Below are positions 26,373-35,686 of a stretch of 64,000 nt of DNA, in pieces. The notes under the pieces were generated by a model that searched no databases, was not told the origin of the DNA, and worked only from the letters and a program-made list of their open reading frames with translations. The translations under genes were made by a program, and so were the position numbers. How positions within the stretch are numbered: the stretch's first letter is position 1; each line of letters begins with the position of its first letter. The stretch comes from Candidatus Melainabacteria bacterium. GTDB lineage: Bacteria; Cyanobacteriota; Vampirovibrionia; Obscuribacterales; Obscuribacteraceae. The stretch lies in assembly GCA_003151275.1 (NCBI GenBank), contig PLXC01000185.1, forward strand, positions 110,429-174,428, given 5' to 3'.

Positions 26373-26407
26373 GGCGCAATTGCTGAGCCCTTGCTGGTGG
26401 AAAGTTC

Positions 26408-27589
26408 TTGAGCAGCTCCAAATTTAGAATGACAGCGCCTGTCAGTGCTGCGATTGTGGCAATTGTGCTGCTGCTTGCCGGTAACGTATGGTTGGCCGGG
26501 CAAGAGAATCTGTCGCGAGAGAGTAAGCTGGACCCACATTTGAGCGATGCCCTGGTCGTGTCGCAATTTTGTCGCAGCGAAACCAAGCAACCGGATATCG
26601 CGTTGCTCGGATCTTCGCTTGTTGCCGTAGCCTCAGTTCAAGCGGCGGCAATTGCTGTTAACAAACCGGTGGATCGACTCAGTCATCGGCAGAGTGAGTT
26701 TTTTGATCGAGCCTTGCATACAAATTTGGGGATGAGCGCGAACACTGTTTGTCTGGCGCTGGGAGGCGCGATGGCATCGGATGCTTATCTTCTCACTAAG
26801 CATGTTTTAAATGGTGCTGAACGACCGCGTGCCATTGTATATGGTATCAGTGTGCGCGACTTTCAAGATAATCTGATGTTCGGCGTGGAAACAAGCGAAG
26901 CATTTAAGTTGTTCTACGGACTGGATGACCTGCCCGATATTTGGCAGTTGCCGAGGGTCACAGCCGACACCAAATTGGCTCTGACGTTAGCAGCGTTCTC
27001 ACCGCTGTGGGAGAACCGAGCTATTTTGAGTAAGCAGGTAATGGCGACAGCTTTAAAACCGCTTAGTGATAAGTATCCATTTCTTCTTACGCCAGAAGCC
27101 TCAACGGTCGTTGTGCCGATGAAGATTGATGGACCTTTGGCGCCCGGCGAAGCAGTCTCACATCCCACTGGTGACCGAATGAAAGAGGCTTACCAAATCA
27201 GGTACAGCCCTCTAGCACCGCACCAAATTCGTACCCAGTTAGCTTATTTCAATCGTCTTCTTGAGTTGTGCAACAAGCGCCACGTGCCGATTTTAGTCGT
27301 GAACATGCCGATCAGCACTGACAACGTTGCGATCATGCCGCCAAAACTCTATCAGTATTATTTGACCGAAACACAAAAGCTTTGCAAGCAGAACTCAGTT
27401 GAATTTCAGGATCTAAATAAGCAACCGTTGAATCAGTCGTCAAATTTTCTCGAGACCGTGCACTTGAATCCGCAAGGCAGTACTGCTTTCTTTGATGCTC
27501 TTGCTAAGACTGTGGGTACATCGGCTGTCGCACAGAGTTTGCCTGGCACACCGCACTATGCAGCAGTGAATAAGCCCGGAAGCTTATAG
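26408..27589 (+). CDS. Membrane-anchored SGNH-hydrolase-like protein
   Basis: A 393-residue protein with an N-terminal membrane segment or signal (VSAAIVAIVLLLAGNVWLAG). The body has features of DltD/AlgX-like SGNH folds: DIALLGSSLVAVAS around residue 65 for block I with the nucleophile Ser, a GISVRDFQDN block and ETVHLNPQGSTAFF near residue 365 with the block V His. The usual Asp three residues before this His is replaced (TVH), so activity is uncertain. Proteins of this type act on cell-envelope polysaccharides. GGTGG precedes the TTG start. Confidence 0.7.
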   Translation: MSSSKFRMTAPVSAAIVAIVLLLAGNVWLAGQENLSRESKLDPHLSDALVVSQFCRSETKQPDIALLGSSLVAVASVQAAAIAVNKPVDRLSHRQSEFFDRALHTNLGMSANTVCLALGGAMASDAYLLTKHVLNGAERPRAIVYGISVRDFQDNLMFGVETSEAFKLFYGLDDLPDIWQLPRVTADTKLALTLAAFSPLWENRAILSKQVMATALKPLSDKYPFLLTPEASTVVVPMKIDGPLAPGEAVSHPTGDRMKEAYQIRYSPLAPHQIRTQLAYFNRLLELCNKRHVPILVVNMPISTDNVAIMPPKLYQYYLTETQKLCKQNSVEFQDLNKQPLNQSSNFLETVHLNPQGSTAFFDALAKTVGTSAVAQSLPGTPHYAAVNKPGSL

Positions 27590-27716
27590 TCGTCGTTCGA
27601 CCCTGAATATCAATCCTAGCCAGTTCATTGCTTCAATGTCACGACGCTGTCACAGTTTCGTCACAACTCAGACATAACTCGCAATTATACTTTCTGTATT
27701 ACCCTAGGAGAATGCA

Positions 27717-28898
27717 ATGCCTCCAACAGTGCTTGATAATCTCACACACAATCGGGTCGCAAGGCCAGCGGAAGCACCATCCCAGGCACTTGTTGAAGTT
27801 ACCGACAGTGCGATGAAATCAGCGCGGCGCAACGGCACCGATGTCACCACCGAGTCTCTCTCTGCGCCGGCCGACAAACATCTACCTAATGGTTTTAGCG
27901 TGGGTGGAACATCAGACGCTACGCGACTCTATCCTGGCGATCATCAATTTAGCACCATAGTTGATAAATCAGTGCGGCATTTCGAGCTGCATGTTCCGCC
28001 TAACTATGACGGCAGAAAGCCAATTCCTGTCATGGTTGTGATGCCAGGCATGGGCGGCAGCATCGAGCAGATGAAGCACGAAACCGGAATGAATCGCATG
28101 GCCGACGAAAAGGGTTTCGCTGTCGTCTATACAGAAGCATTGCCGAAGTCTTTCCCGGGATCTTTTGGACTGGCGAAAGCAAATGGGTGGAATTTAGATC
28201 ATGGAGCTCTCACCGATAAGTCGGCCAACTATGACGATCTGAACTATATGAAAGAGGTCGACAAGCAAGTTGCGCAACAACTGAATGTGGATAAGCAGGC
28301 AAAGTACATTGTTGGATTCTCTGAAGGTGGCGGTGCAGCGCAGTATGTTGCAGAAAGCATGCCACATACATTTGCCGGAGTAGGATCTGTTCACGGAACG
28401 CACTTGGATTCAGATCCAAAACCAGCGAAAGGTGATAAGACGGCATTTGTGGCTGTTCTTGGTGATGACGATAACATGTTGCCAATTAATGGTGGCCATG
28501 GATTTGGAGAAGGATGGCGTCCAATCAAAGGAATCGCCACCATCACGATCGGGCGCGTTTCTGAATCTGAGCCGCTCGATCAGAAAAAGGTTTGGGCTCA
28601 AGCAAATGATTGTGCATCGCCTGTAGTGCACGACAATGGCAAAGACAAAACCACTGAATTCTCATGCAAGGGCACTGAAGTCACAGAAATTATTAGGCAT
28701 AACGGCATGCATGCTTGGGATGGTCTGGGACAGAATCCCAACAATCAGAAAACGGGAATTCCCGATTTTGGTTGGCCGGTAATTGGCGTTCCGAATCCAA
28801 AGGAAAACACTTCAAGAGACGTCGTGAATGCGCTCATGCCTTACAGAAAAGATGGCAAACACATTGATATTAACCGCAATCTTTTGGAGCAGGAATAG
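27717..28898 (+). CDS. LpqC/PHB-depolymerase-type esterase
   Basis: A 393-residue alpha/beta hydrolase. The domain runs from about residue 90 to 380: FELHVPPNYDGRKPIPVMVV, the oxyanion MPGMGGS, the nucleophile Ser in VGFSEGGGAAQYVA and a His in HNGMHAWDG near residue 335. It resembles the feruloyl-esterase/PHB depolymerase (LpqC) group. Unlike most members it lacks a signal peptide; the first 80 residues are polar and probably disordered. AGGAG sits six bases before the ATG. A CCACCG/CGGTGG hairpin follows the stop. Confidence 0.88.
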   Translation: MPPTVLDNLTHNRVARPAEAPSQALVEVTDSAMKSARRNGTDVTTESLSAPADKHLPNGFSVGGTSDATRLYPGDHQFSTIVDKSVRHFELHVPPNYDGRKPIPVMVVMPGMGGSIEQMKHETGMNRMADEKGFAVVYTEALPKSFPGSFGLAKANGWNLDHGALTDKSANYDDLNYMKEVDKQVAQQLNVDKQAKYIVGFSEGGGAAQYVAESMPHTFAGVGSVHGTHLDSDPKPAKGDKTAFVAVLGDDDNMLPINGGHGFGEGWRPIKGIATITIGRVSESEPLDQKKVWAQANDCASPVVHDNGKDKTTEFSCKGTEVTEIIRHNGMHAWDGLGQNPNNQKTGIPDFGWPVIGVPNPKENTSRDVVNALMPYRKDGKHIDINRNLLEQE

Positions 28899-28950
28899 TC
28901 CACCGTCTCGGTTACCCGGTGGTGTGACTTCATGGCGCCTATTTGAGCGG

Positions 28951-29640
28951 CTATTGGGCGGCGCTTTTACCCCAGAGCAGCTCGAGATGGGTCATTTGCT
29001 GCTTTAGTACATTTTTGTGGCGACGGTCAACGCATGCGTCGGCCTCATAATGCAGTTGCCACCACTGGCGATGCGCAATTTTCTTCAGCTTGAATGCTTC
29101 CTCGGCGCAAGCTTCATAGAGTTCGTCGAGGAGGTGACGGGCTTGATCACCTTCGTCGCCTTCATTTACATGATTCATAGCTTCTCGGAACGTGCCAAAG
29201 TCTTGCGGAAGGGTGTTCTGCCTTCCTTCAGCGAAACACCATCTGTATCTGACAATCACGTCTGGATGAATCTTTTCCAGCTGGGCCTGATATGCATCCT
29301 CACGACGTTTGACGTTCTCTGGGTAGAATTCGAGCATCCCTGTTTTCGGCCACTCTGAGCCTGCTTCCACAGGGCTGGGATTGGAACCGTCGTAGACGAT
29401 GAAGTGTCCCGGGAACGATGAAATCAGATAGTCGAAGCAATCGTCGCGGATGCGAGACCACCCTTTAGCCGAAAGTCGTCTGCACAGGGCTGGGCTGGTT
29501 TCGGCAAGAGCCATGTCGATAGTGCGAATGGCATTGCAAAGCTTGTGCAGGTCAGCGTGTTCCGCTCCCTGTTTAAGCTTGCGCCAGTACATATTTACTT
29601 CGTCGAGAGTCAGTTTGCGTCGACGTTCCAGACTGCCCAT
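28951..29640 (-). CDS. Hypothetical protein, helical, 229 aa
   Basis: A cytoplasmic protein rich in charged helices (DEVNMYWRKLKQGAEHADL, EEAFKLKKIAHRQWWQL) with no signal peptide. FDYLISSFPGHFIVYDGSNPS in the middle suggests a small sheet. I do not recognise the family. The ATG at 29640 is chosen because GGGGTGG lies five bases upstream; an in-frame TTG at 29694 would add 18 residues of low complexity. The gene ends 50 bases after the convergent esterase. Confidence 0.7.
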   Translation of the reverse strand: MGSLERRRKLTLDEVNMYWRKLKQGAEHADLHKLCNAIRTIDMALAETSPALCRRLSAKGWSRIRDDCFDYLISSFPGHFIVYDGSNPSPVEAGSEWPKTGMLEFYPENVKRREDAYQAQLEKIHPDVIVRYRWCFAEGRQNTLPQDFGTFREAMNHVNEGDEGDQARHLLDELYEACAEEAFKLKKIAHRQWWQLHYEADACVDRRHKNVLKQQMTHLELLWGKSAAQ

Positions 29641-29765
29641 GATACCCACCCCAGAAGGACCTGGAGTTTTTATACCCGTTTTAGTAGGATTCAAAGCGCC
29701 TCAGGCGCATAAGCCCGTAGCCGCTTCCTCTTTTTCTGACCGGGATCGAAGCCCCGCTCCAGCGC

Positions 29766-31373
29766 TTAGATAGCCGGTTTGCTTCCTATAGATACTTTAG
29801 TAGTCGCATCGTCAACAGTTGGATATTGGAGCACAATGAGTTGCACAGATGGACTGCTAGCCACTGGAGTCTGATCTTCAGTACCATAAATCTGCGCCAG
29901 CTCTGTAATAGTAGCTACAGGCTTCTCATTTTTGGCCACATCAATTTTTTCTTTGAAGTTTTTCAGTTTAGGGTTTTCGAAGATGTCTTGTCGGTTTATT
30001 CTTCTTGCGTCAAAGATTAGAGTGGAGTTGGGTTTATCTCCAGGTCCGACTATTACATCGAAAACCCCGGGCAGAGTTTTAAGCAGCGATTTGGCTGAAT
30101 TGACCTTACATCTGCAATTGGCCGCTGGAATCTGAAAGTCAACGGATTGTGCGTAGCTCTTGTAACCTTTGCCATCCGTAGCAAATAAGCTCGCTAGGGC
30201 TTGATCATCGGCTTTGCGCATCTTCTTATAGTATCCCGCTGTGTAAACGTCCGAATCCCGCTCTGTATCAGACGCGGGAGATGGTGTTCTTAGAACCTTA
30301 ATCGCGCCTGAGGTGTCGCCCAATTGTTCATCAATTGATGCCAGCATGATCCTATTTTCGAGCGACTGCGGTTTTTGCGCCCCCGCTTGTGTTAGCGCTT
30401 CCTTGGCCAGCGCCAGCCAGTCGTTCTTTTCAGCTTGCGTGGCAGTTGCATTTTTTTCGAACACTCTTGCATAGTCACGCAGTTCTCGATCAGACAAAGT
30501 TTCGGTTTGGGCAATCTGAAAGGCTAATTTAGCTTCTTTCGGAGAGGCTGCCAATTTGATATTGCCGCTGCGCAACCATGTGCGCTGTCTCGCTTCTAGC
30601 TTACTTCCTACTTTAGACTTCAATTCAAGTATGAGAGGAAGATCGTCGGTCTGCACCGCAATTTCAAACAGCTGCACATTCAGTCTGTCAATTAATTTAG
30701 GCTCCGGATTGGCAGCCAGACCACGTTTCAATACATCTTTCGCTTTTTCTCGTTCGCTAAGTTTGTTATAGCAGTAACCTGCTGCCAAAAGGGCAGCTGG
30801 GTCTTTGAGCTGAGAGGCGCTCAATTCGTCTAGCAAGGCGCTAGCTTCTTTCGTATTACCTTTCATTATGTAGCACTGGGCCAAGCCGATCTTAGCTCGC
30901 CACGATGTAGGATCAGCCGCTAACAACCGCTTATATGCGTCTATCGCTGGTCCGACCATATGGATTGATTGCATCAGCAAGGCATTGTTGGTTTCGGCCA
31001 TCAAAGGATGCTCGCATTTGACTGCCACTGCTGCCTGTTCCAAAGCCGGTCCGCCATTGCCGCAAGAATATAGATAAGCCAGGGCACTATGAGGTAACCA
31101 GTAATGTGGTGCCACTTTCGCTGCTTGTTCGTCCAAAGCGATAGCCTTGTCCAAGTTGTTCAGCTTAAACTGCTCTGCAGCTTGTCGGTGTAACTCGTTG
31201 GCTTGCTTGACTGCTTCTGCGCTCTCTTTAGGAAGAGGCGCCCGGTCATCGTCTGCCTGTTCCGAGGACATCTGCACATTTACCGGCGCCTGATCTTCTG
31301 ATTTCGCTGTCACAGGACAAATCGTCGACACAAGTGCGGTCAAAACCAGTAATTCTTGCCAAAATCCGCGCAT
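29766..31373 (-). CDS. Secreted TPR-repeat protein
   Basis: A 535-residue protein with signal peptide (LLVLTALVSTICPVTA). Residues 50-360 are TPR-like: VKQANELHRQAAEQFKLNN, then ANNALLMQ and KIGLAQCYIMKGNTKEASAL. The last 150 residues differ: NCRCKVNSAKSLLKTLPGVF resembles a small alpha/beta domain. TPRs mediate protein contact, so this may be a scaffold outside the cytoplasm. The ATG at 31373 has GAGG upstream; GTG at 31400 would give nine extra residues. Function unknown. Confidence 0.82.
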   Translation of the reverse strand: MRGFWQELLVLTALVSTICPVTAKSEDQAPVNVQMSSEQADDDRAPLPKESAEAVKQANELHRQAAEQFKLNNLDKAIALDEQAAKVAPHYWLPHSALAYLYSCGNGGPALEQAAVAVKCEHPLMAETNNALLMQSIHMVGPAIDAYKRLLAADPTSWRAKIGLAQCYIMKGNTKEASALLDELSASQLKDPAALLAAGYCYNKLSEREKAKDVLKRGLAANPEPKLIDRLNVQLFEIAVQTDDLPLILELKSKVGSKLEARQRTWLRSGNIKLAASPKEAKLAFQIAQTETLSDRELRDYARVFEKNATATQAEKNDWLALAKEALTQAGAQKPQSLENRIMLASIDEQLGDTSGAIKVLRTPSPASDTERDSDVYTAGYYKKMRKADDQALASLFATDGKGYKSYAQSVDFQIPAANCRCKVNSAKSLLKTLPGVFDVIVGPGDKPNSTLIFDARRINRQDIFENPKLKNFKEKIDVAKNEKPVATITELAQIYGTEDQTPVASSPSVQLIVLQYPTVDDATTKVSIGSKPAI

Positions 31374-31698
31374 CACTAACCTCGCTTGAAAGAAGCTCAC
31401 TGAAAGACGAGCAATGTGTCAGATCATACCGTATCAATTTCCGAAATAATTTAACGCGCGCTAAGACCGTTACCGAAAGCTGCCTTTGTTTACAGGGCGA
31501 CGAACCTTGTAAGAAGGAAAAGGGCGATATAACGAGAGTCCTCACTATCCTCAGTTTGGCGACAAAGAATTTCCCGAAACACCCATTTTCGCTTTCTTAT
31601 GTCCAGATGCAGTTAGTTATTTTCGTTGTGCCAGTGACAGCCAAAATGACTCTATATCGACTTTCCTCAGAACCACTGATACCGCATTTGATGCAGTT

Positions 31699-32115
31699 TT
31701 AAGCAAAAACTGAGCAACAAGCGCGACATTTTTTTGCGGCCGCGGGAACATTTTCTAGACACTCAGGGCATTGTTTGGTGGGATCTGCTGGAGGAGCAGC
31801 TGGTTCCTTCGGTAGAATGGCCTTTGTGATCATGAACACAACGAAAGCGATTATTGTGAAATCAATGACAGAACCGAAGAAGTGGCCATACTTGACGGCG
31901 CTGACAGTTGGTTTTCCGCTCGCATCAACCCCCTTGGAAAGCACGATCTGCTGTTCTCGCCAGTCACCCGCCGGCATTATCAAAGAAATAGGCGGCATCA
32001 GTAGATCGTCCACCACTGCAGAAACAACTTTTCCTGTGGAGGCGCCGATTATCACCCCGACAGCAAGCGCGAGGGCGTTCGTTTTCAAAAGGAAATCTCT
32101 AAACTCTTTGAACAT
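31699..32115 (-). CDS. mscL: Large-conductance mechanosensitive channel with C-terminal zinc ribbon
   Basis: Forms a homopentameric emergency-release channel in the inner membrane that opens under hypo-osmotic stretch. FKEFRDFLLKTNALALAVGV and IIGASTGKVVSAVV are the N-terminal helix and pore-lining M1, and FIIAF-like VIDFTIIAFVVFMITKAI is M2. In place of the usual charged C-terminal bundle, the tail ends in CPECLENVPAAAKKCRACC, a four-cysteine zinc-ribbon-like motif that some MscL proteins also carry. Length 138 is typical. Convergence or operon neighbours are not informative. Confidence 0.95.
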   Translation of the reverse strand: MFKEFRDFLLKTNALALAVGVIIGASTGKVVSAVVDDLLMPPISLIMPAGDWREQQIVLSKGVDASGKPTVSAVKYGHFFGSVIDFTIIAFVVFMITKAILPKEPAAPPADPTKQCPECLENVPAAAKKCRACCSVFA

Positions 32116-32300
32116 CGGTCACCTTCACAGTTAGTCTAAAAAGTATATCCTCTTGAAATTAAGGTGCAGATAGACCAGCTCCGACCAGCTCAGATGTCTG
32201 CAAGATTCCTTAGAGTAAGAATCTTTTTCACTGACTATTGCCTTTTTCATTGAGATCCTGTTTCGGAAAAAAATATTCCGCACCATATACGATGGCGCTG

Positions 32301-33233
32301 TCAGTTTAGATTTTTGACAAACTGATCTAATCCTTGCCTATATTTTTGCGAACTCATCATCACTGGATCGCCATGTCCCGCACCTTCAATGCGAATGTAG
32401 GTTTTGGGCTCTGATGTAACCGCAAAAAGTTCATCGGCTTGTTCGATTGGTGTCAGCCTATCTTTGGTTCCGGAAATTAGCAGCACTGGGGGGTGTTCTT
32501 TCTGTAGTGCTGTTGCATTGTCGAAGTAGATCCCCCTAACTGTCCATGCCCAATCAGGATAAATTTTCAAAAAGGGAAGTATGGCACAACCGCGCCGCTG
32601 CAGCGAATAAAGGGGGCTCTCCAAAACTATGCCTGCGCTTGCTTGCGATCTAGAGAGTTCACCCGTAACCAGGGTTCCTATTGATTCACCGAAAAGAATG
32701 ATTTGATTCGGTTTGTAGTTTTGCTCTATCAAATATTTGTATGCCACGTGAGCATCTTGGCAGATTTCTTCTATGGAGGGTTGCCCTTCACTGCGTCCGT
32801 AGCCCGCGTAATCGTAGTCGAAAACAGAACAGCCACTACGCAACAGCACGTCAGCTATGTTTGCTCGATGAGAAATGTTTCCGCCGTTGCCGTGGTTGAT
32901 CAGAAATATTTTTTGCGATTTGGGTAATTTGTACATGAAGCCATGCAGTTTTGCGCCGCTTTCGGAGCGGAAATAGACATCGGTAGGAACGACGCCGAAT
33001 GCTTCCTGGCTTTCCTCATACCTTCCCAATGGGTACTTCATCGGGTGGAAAAGTAGTTTGTTGTAGAGCGGCTGCCCAACCACTGGCGCTAGTGCAATTA
33101 TTATCAGCACTGGGATGAGAAGCGAAATTACTACGACGCCTTTAAGGACAAACCACCAATTGATCGCTTTCAATTTTCGAACAATGGTGGAGTTAGGCAT
33201 GTAATTTGAGCGGCTTGGTTTTTGGCTACCCAT
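32301..33233 (-). CDS. Membrane-anchored alpha/beta hydrolase, BEM46-like
   Basis: A 310-residue protein with one N-terminal membrane segment (VVVISLLIPVLIIIALAPV). The hydrolase domain has FLINHGNGGN for the oxyanion hole, nucleophile Ser in LFGESIGTLV (near residue 170), Asp in SGTKDRLTP and His in GAGHGD. This is the S33/BEM46-like pattern, and the domain probably faces outside the cytoplasm. Substrate unknown; lipids or peptides are possible. The ATG at 33233 has AGGT just upstream. The next gene on the same strand ends 82 bases before it. Confidence 0.9.
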   Translation of the reverse strand: MGSQKPSRSNYMPNSTIVRKLKAINWWFVLKGVVVISLLIPVLIIIALAPVVGQPLYNKLLFHPMKYPLGRYEESQEAFGVVPTDVYFRSESGAKLHGFMYKLPKSQKIFLINHGNGGNISHRANIADVLLRSGCSVFDYDYAGYGRSEGQPSIEEICQDAHVAYKYLIEQNYKPNQIILFGESIGTLVTGELSRSQASAGIVLESPLYSLQRRGCAILPFLKIYPDWAWTVRGIYFDNATALQKEHPPVLLISGTKDRLTPIEQADELFAVTSEPKTYIRIEGAGHGDPVMMSSQKYRQGLDQFVKNLN

Positions 33234-33315
33234 TCAACCTATCAAATTTTTCAATGCAGCAAAAGGCCTGCTACGTTCGTCCTAACGAATTAAGTACCGA
33301 CGCCGCTATCCTAAA

Positions 33316-34161
33316 TTATACGCGCCAGGACCTTGTGCCGTCTGGGGACGATGCTAGGGTATGTCTCATTCCATCGGCGCAGATCACAATCGTTTCATAT
33401 AGATTGGATGCATAGTCGTACTTGGTTTTAATAGAGCGCACTAGTGAAAGTTCGATTATGCCTGCAATGGTCATAAACTTTAGCGACGTACCGAAGCCGT
33501 CATATTCAATACTGCTGCTTAGGAGCTGTCCCAAGGAATTTCTAGTTTCCGAAGCGATGAAAAATGAGCGGAACAGACCAAGAAAGCTAGAAGACAGCTC
33601 GCCTTGATAGTTGTAAGTAACGGTCGCATTAATTTCGTCGACATCAGGCTGAGAGGACGTTCGGCTTGTAATAATGCTGTCGTCGCCTTTAATACAACTA
33701 CCCGGAGCTGCCGACAACCCTGGAGGAGAGATGACCAGTTGCACGTTGGCAGGTTTTGGGCAATTCGCAATTTCTATGACTCGGCGTGAGACGTCTGCAG
33801 TCGGCCAAGTCTTGCGGACATGGTGACCGAGTGCGTGTTCGTGGTCGATTGGTAGTAAAAAGATGTCCCCTTCTTTCAGGGTCTCGATTTGGTCATGATT
33901 GATTTCTTTGACTTCGAACAAATAGCTTTCGATTTCATTTGCGACGGGGTCCCGTCCCATGCGCCTTTTCAGGGCCATGGTAACGATTGATCGAGCCGTG
34001 TCGCCTAATCTAACTCGGTAGACGCAGGAAAGATCGGGGCTTTCCATCATCGTCATGAATGTTACGTTGATGACCTTTTCCAACTCGAGCTTTTCAGACG
34101 ACTGTGCAACTTTCGCTACAATCGGGCGGAAGGCTACGGGGGGTGGAACCGGTACGTTCAT
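33316..34161 (-). CDS. Hypothetical protein with degenerate LysM-like segment
   Basis: A 281-residue protein without signal peptide. Residues 45-105 read VYRVRLGDTARSIVTMAL, then LKEGDIFLLPID, which matches the beginning and end of a LysM domain with a longer middle. The C-terminal third (GTSLKFMTIAGIIELSLV) is beta-rich. Arrangement suggests peptidoglycan or chitin-like binding, but the cytoplasmic location is odd. GGAGGT lies seven bases before the ATG. I cannot place it in a named family. Confidence 0.7.
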   Translation of the reverse strand: MNVPVPPPVAFRPIVAKVAQSSEKLELEKVINVTFMTMMESPDLSCVYRVRLGDTARSIVTMALKRRMGRDPVANEIESYLFEVKEINHDQIETLKEGDIFLLPIDHEHALGHHVRKTWPTADVSRRVIEIANCPKPANVQLVISPPGLSAAPGSCIKGDDSIITSRTSSQPDVDEINATVTYNYQGELSSSFLGLFRSFFIASETRNSLGQLLSSSIEYDGFGTSLKFMTIAGIIELSLVRSIKTKYDYASNLYETIVICADGMRHTLASSPDGTRSWRV

Positions 34162-34369
34162 GAATTAGACCTCCACAGAAACGAATGGAATGGTTGGCAG
34201 CCAATTCGGATTCGGGCACATGCTGTCCGTTTTCCGCGACTAGTAAGCAAACTGGAGCGGACACTATAAGTTTTAATCAAATAGTGTTACCAGGACGTTA
34301 CCAGCGAGGAATCGCTCATCGTTGCCAAATAACGTGAGTATTCCATCGAGGTCTCGTGCATGAAGCCGT

Positions 34370-34557
34370 TTGAACATAAGGCAGCAATCCGAGCTGTTTC
34401 CTTCCTTTCCGCAGTCACCGCAGTTGGTGCGCAACTGCTTCCATGAAACTCCGCTTCGAAGAAGCATGATGTCAAAGATAAAGATGATGACGATGACGAC
34501 GATGACGACGATAAAAAAGGACAAGGAAAAGAATAAAGACAAAGACAAAGATTAGTT
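34370..34557 (+). pseudogene. Low-complexity Asp/Lys tract, possible degraded gene
   Basis: Around 34474-34555 the plus strand encodes, in two frames, HDVKDKDDDDDDDDDKK and KKDKEKNKDKDKD ending at TAG. Joining them needs one fewer A in the A6 run at 34513-34518. The Asp-run frame has a TGA at about 34444 and no start, so a once-longer acidic-tail protein may have decayed, or the tract is chance low complexity. The remaining 34162-34369 stretch shows no gene. Confidence 0.3.
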
Positions 34558-34639
34558 AGCAAAATCATGTCCAGAAATTCTGGCAGTCGTGTAGATACGG
34601 CTGCCGATTATTTTTTATTGCGCCCTTGGAGGGTTTGAC

Positions 34640-35575
34640 ATGACCTGGAAGTCCAGCGAGCGTAGCTCAGGCGATTTTGCATCGCAACCCGGTTTGCCGA
34701 CCAGCAGTGATAAGTCCGATTTGTCTGCGGCTTTTTGGAAGCGAGACTCAGGCTGCAGCGGGGGCGGCTGTTCCTGCGGATGTTGTAATAGCAAAGACGC
34801 TCCGTCGTCACCCTATCCAGATATGAGTGCTTCAAAGGTGCCGATTGATTCTGGCGTGAATCAACTTTCCAAATGGCTGCTCGATCTCGGCACGAAAATT
34901 GACTTACCCGTATTGTGGCCTAGTTTGACCCCGCGCGGTCCGTATGACTCTGCCAGCACAGATTTGGAAAAAAACAAGACAATTACAGTGAGTAACGGCG
35001 ATCAGTTAACGCTCGGCGGAATGAACGGTTTTACTTTAGTCACGAAGGATGGTGAGCCGGTTCGGAGTGTCGGCACAATCGACTCGGGTGCCTATGACGC
35101 GCCAGTCGAGCATATTTTAAGTAATGGTGCAATTTATCGTAGTCGCGGTGGTTGGAATCACGACGAGTCGATAACCTGGCCAAATGGCGACGTCGTGCGC
35201 TTTACGGATGCCGGAAAGTTTACCGCTTATGAGAGCAAAGACGGCACAACAAATTCGGGAAAAGATCTTCCAAGTTCACCACCTATTATTCAGGAGGGTG
35301 ACCACGCCTCGGAAAGTGGTATCAGTTTCCGAAACGGTGATCGCTTCGTCACTACACCGCATGGTTGGGAGTTGATCACTGCCGATGGTCGCCCGGTCAC
35401 CAAAGGCTCACCAGATCCTAACAGTCCAATGGATGCGACCCGCATCCCGTTGAGCAACGGAGCTACATTGATTTCGGGTGGATGGGGCACAGATACAATC
35501 TCATATCCTGATGGCGAGTACATCTCCTTCGATAAGGGTGGAAAAGTCAAATCGGTCAATGGAGAGCCTGCGTAA
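34640..35575 (+). CDS. Repeat protein with two ~85-residue beta repeats and Cys-rich N-terminus
   Basis: A 311-residue protein. Near residues 38-50 lies CSGGGCSCGCC, perhaps a metal site. Two tandem copies of a domain follow: the first at about 113-200 (NGDQLTLGGMNGFTLVTKDG, SNGAIYRSRGGW, WPNGDVVRFTDAGK) and the second at about 228-308 (NGDRFVTTPHGWELITADG, SNGATLISGGWG, YPDGEYISFDKGGK). Each looks like several short beta hairpins with an NGD turn, similar to antitoxin/YD-like or MORN-like repeats. No signal peptide. GGAGGG precedes the ATG. Function unknown. Confidence 0.78.
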   Translation: MTWKSSERSSGDFASQPGLPTSSDKSDLSAAFWKRDSGCSGGGCSCGCCNSKDAPSSPYPDMSASKVPIDSGVNQLSKWLLDLGTKIDLPVLWPSLTPRGPYDSASTDLEKNKTITVSNGDQLTLGGMNGFTLVTKDGEPVRSVGTIDSGAYDAPVEHILSNGAIYRSRGGWNHDESITWPNGDVVRFTDAGKFTAYESKDGTTNSGKDLPSSPPIIQEGDHASESGISFRNGDRFVTTPHGWELITADGRPVTKGSPDPNSPMDATRIPLSNGATLISGGWGTDTISYPDGEYISFDKGGKVKSVNGEPA

Positions 35576-35686
35576 GGCAATTTGCATATTTGTTCAGCCA
35601 ATCACAATTAAGTAATCAAATAGTTGTTTAGAATCTTCGCTTGTGCGGCAGGATATTGAGGCAATCTATGTGAGGCTGAGACAGCT

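Noticed and set aside
31334..31702. Plus-strand frame of 122 codons between the TPR gene and mscL
   Set aside because: Overlaps the TPR gene start, lacks a ribosome-binding site and shows no domain or amphipathic pattern.
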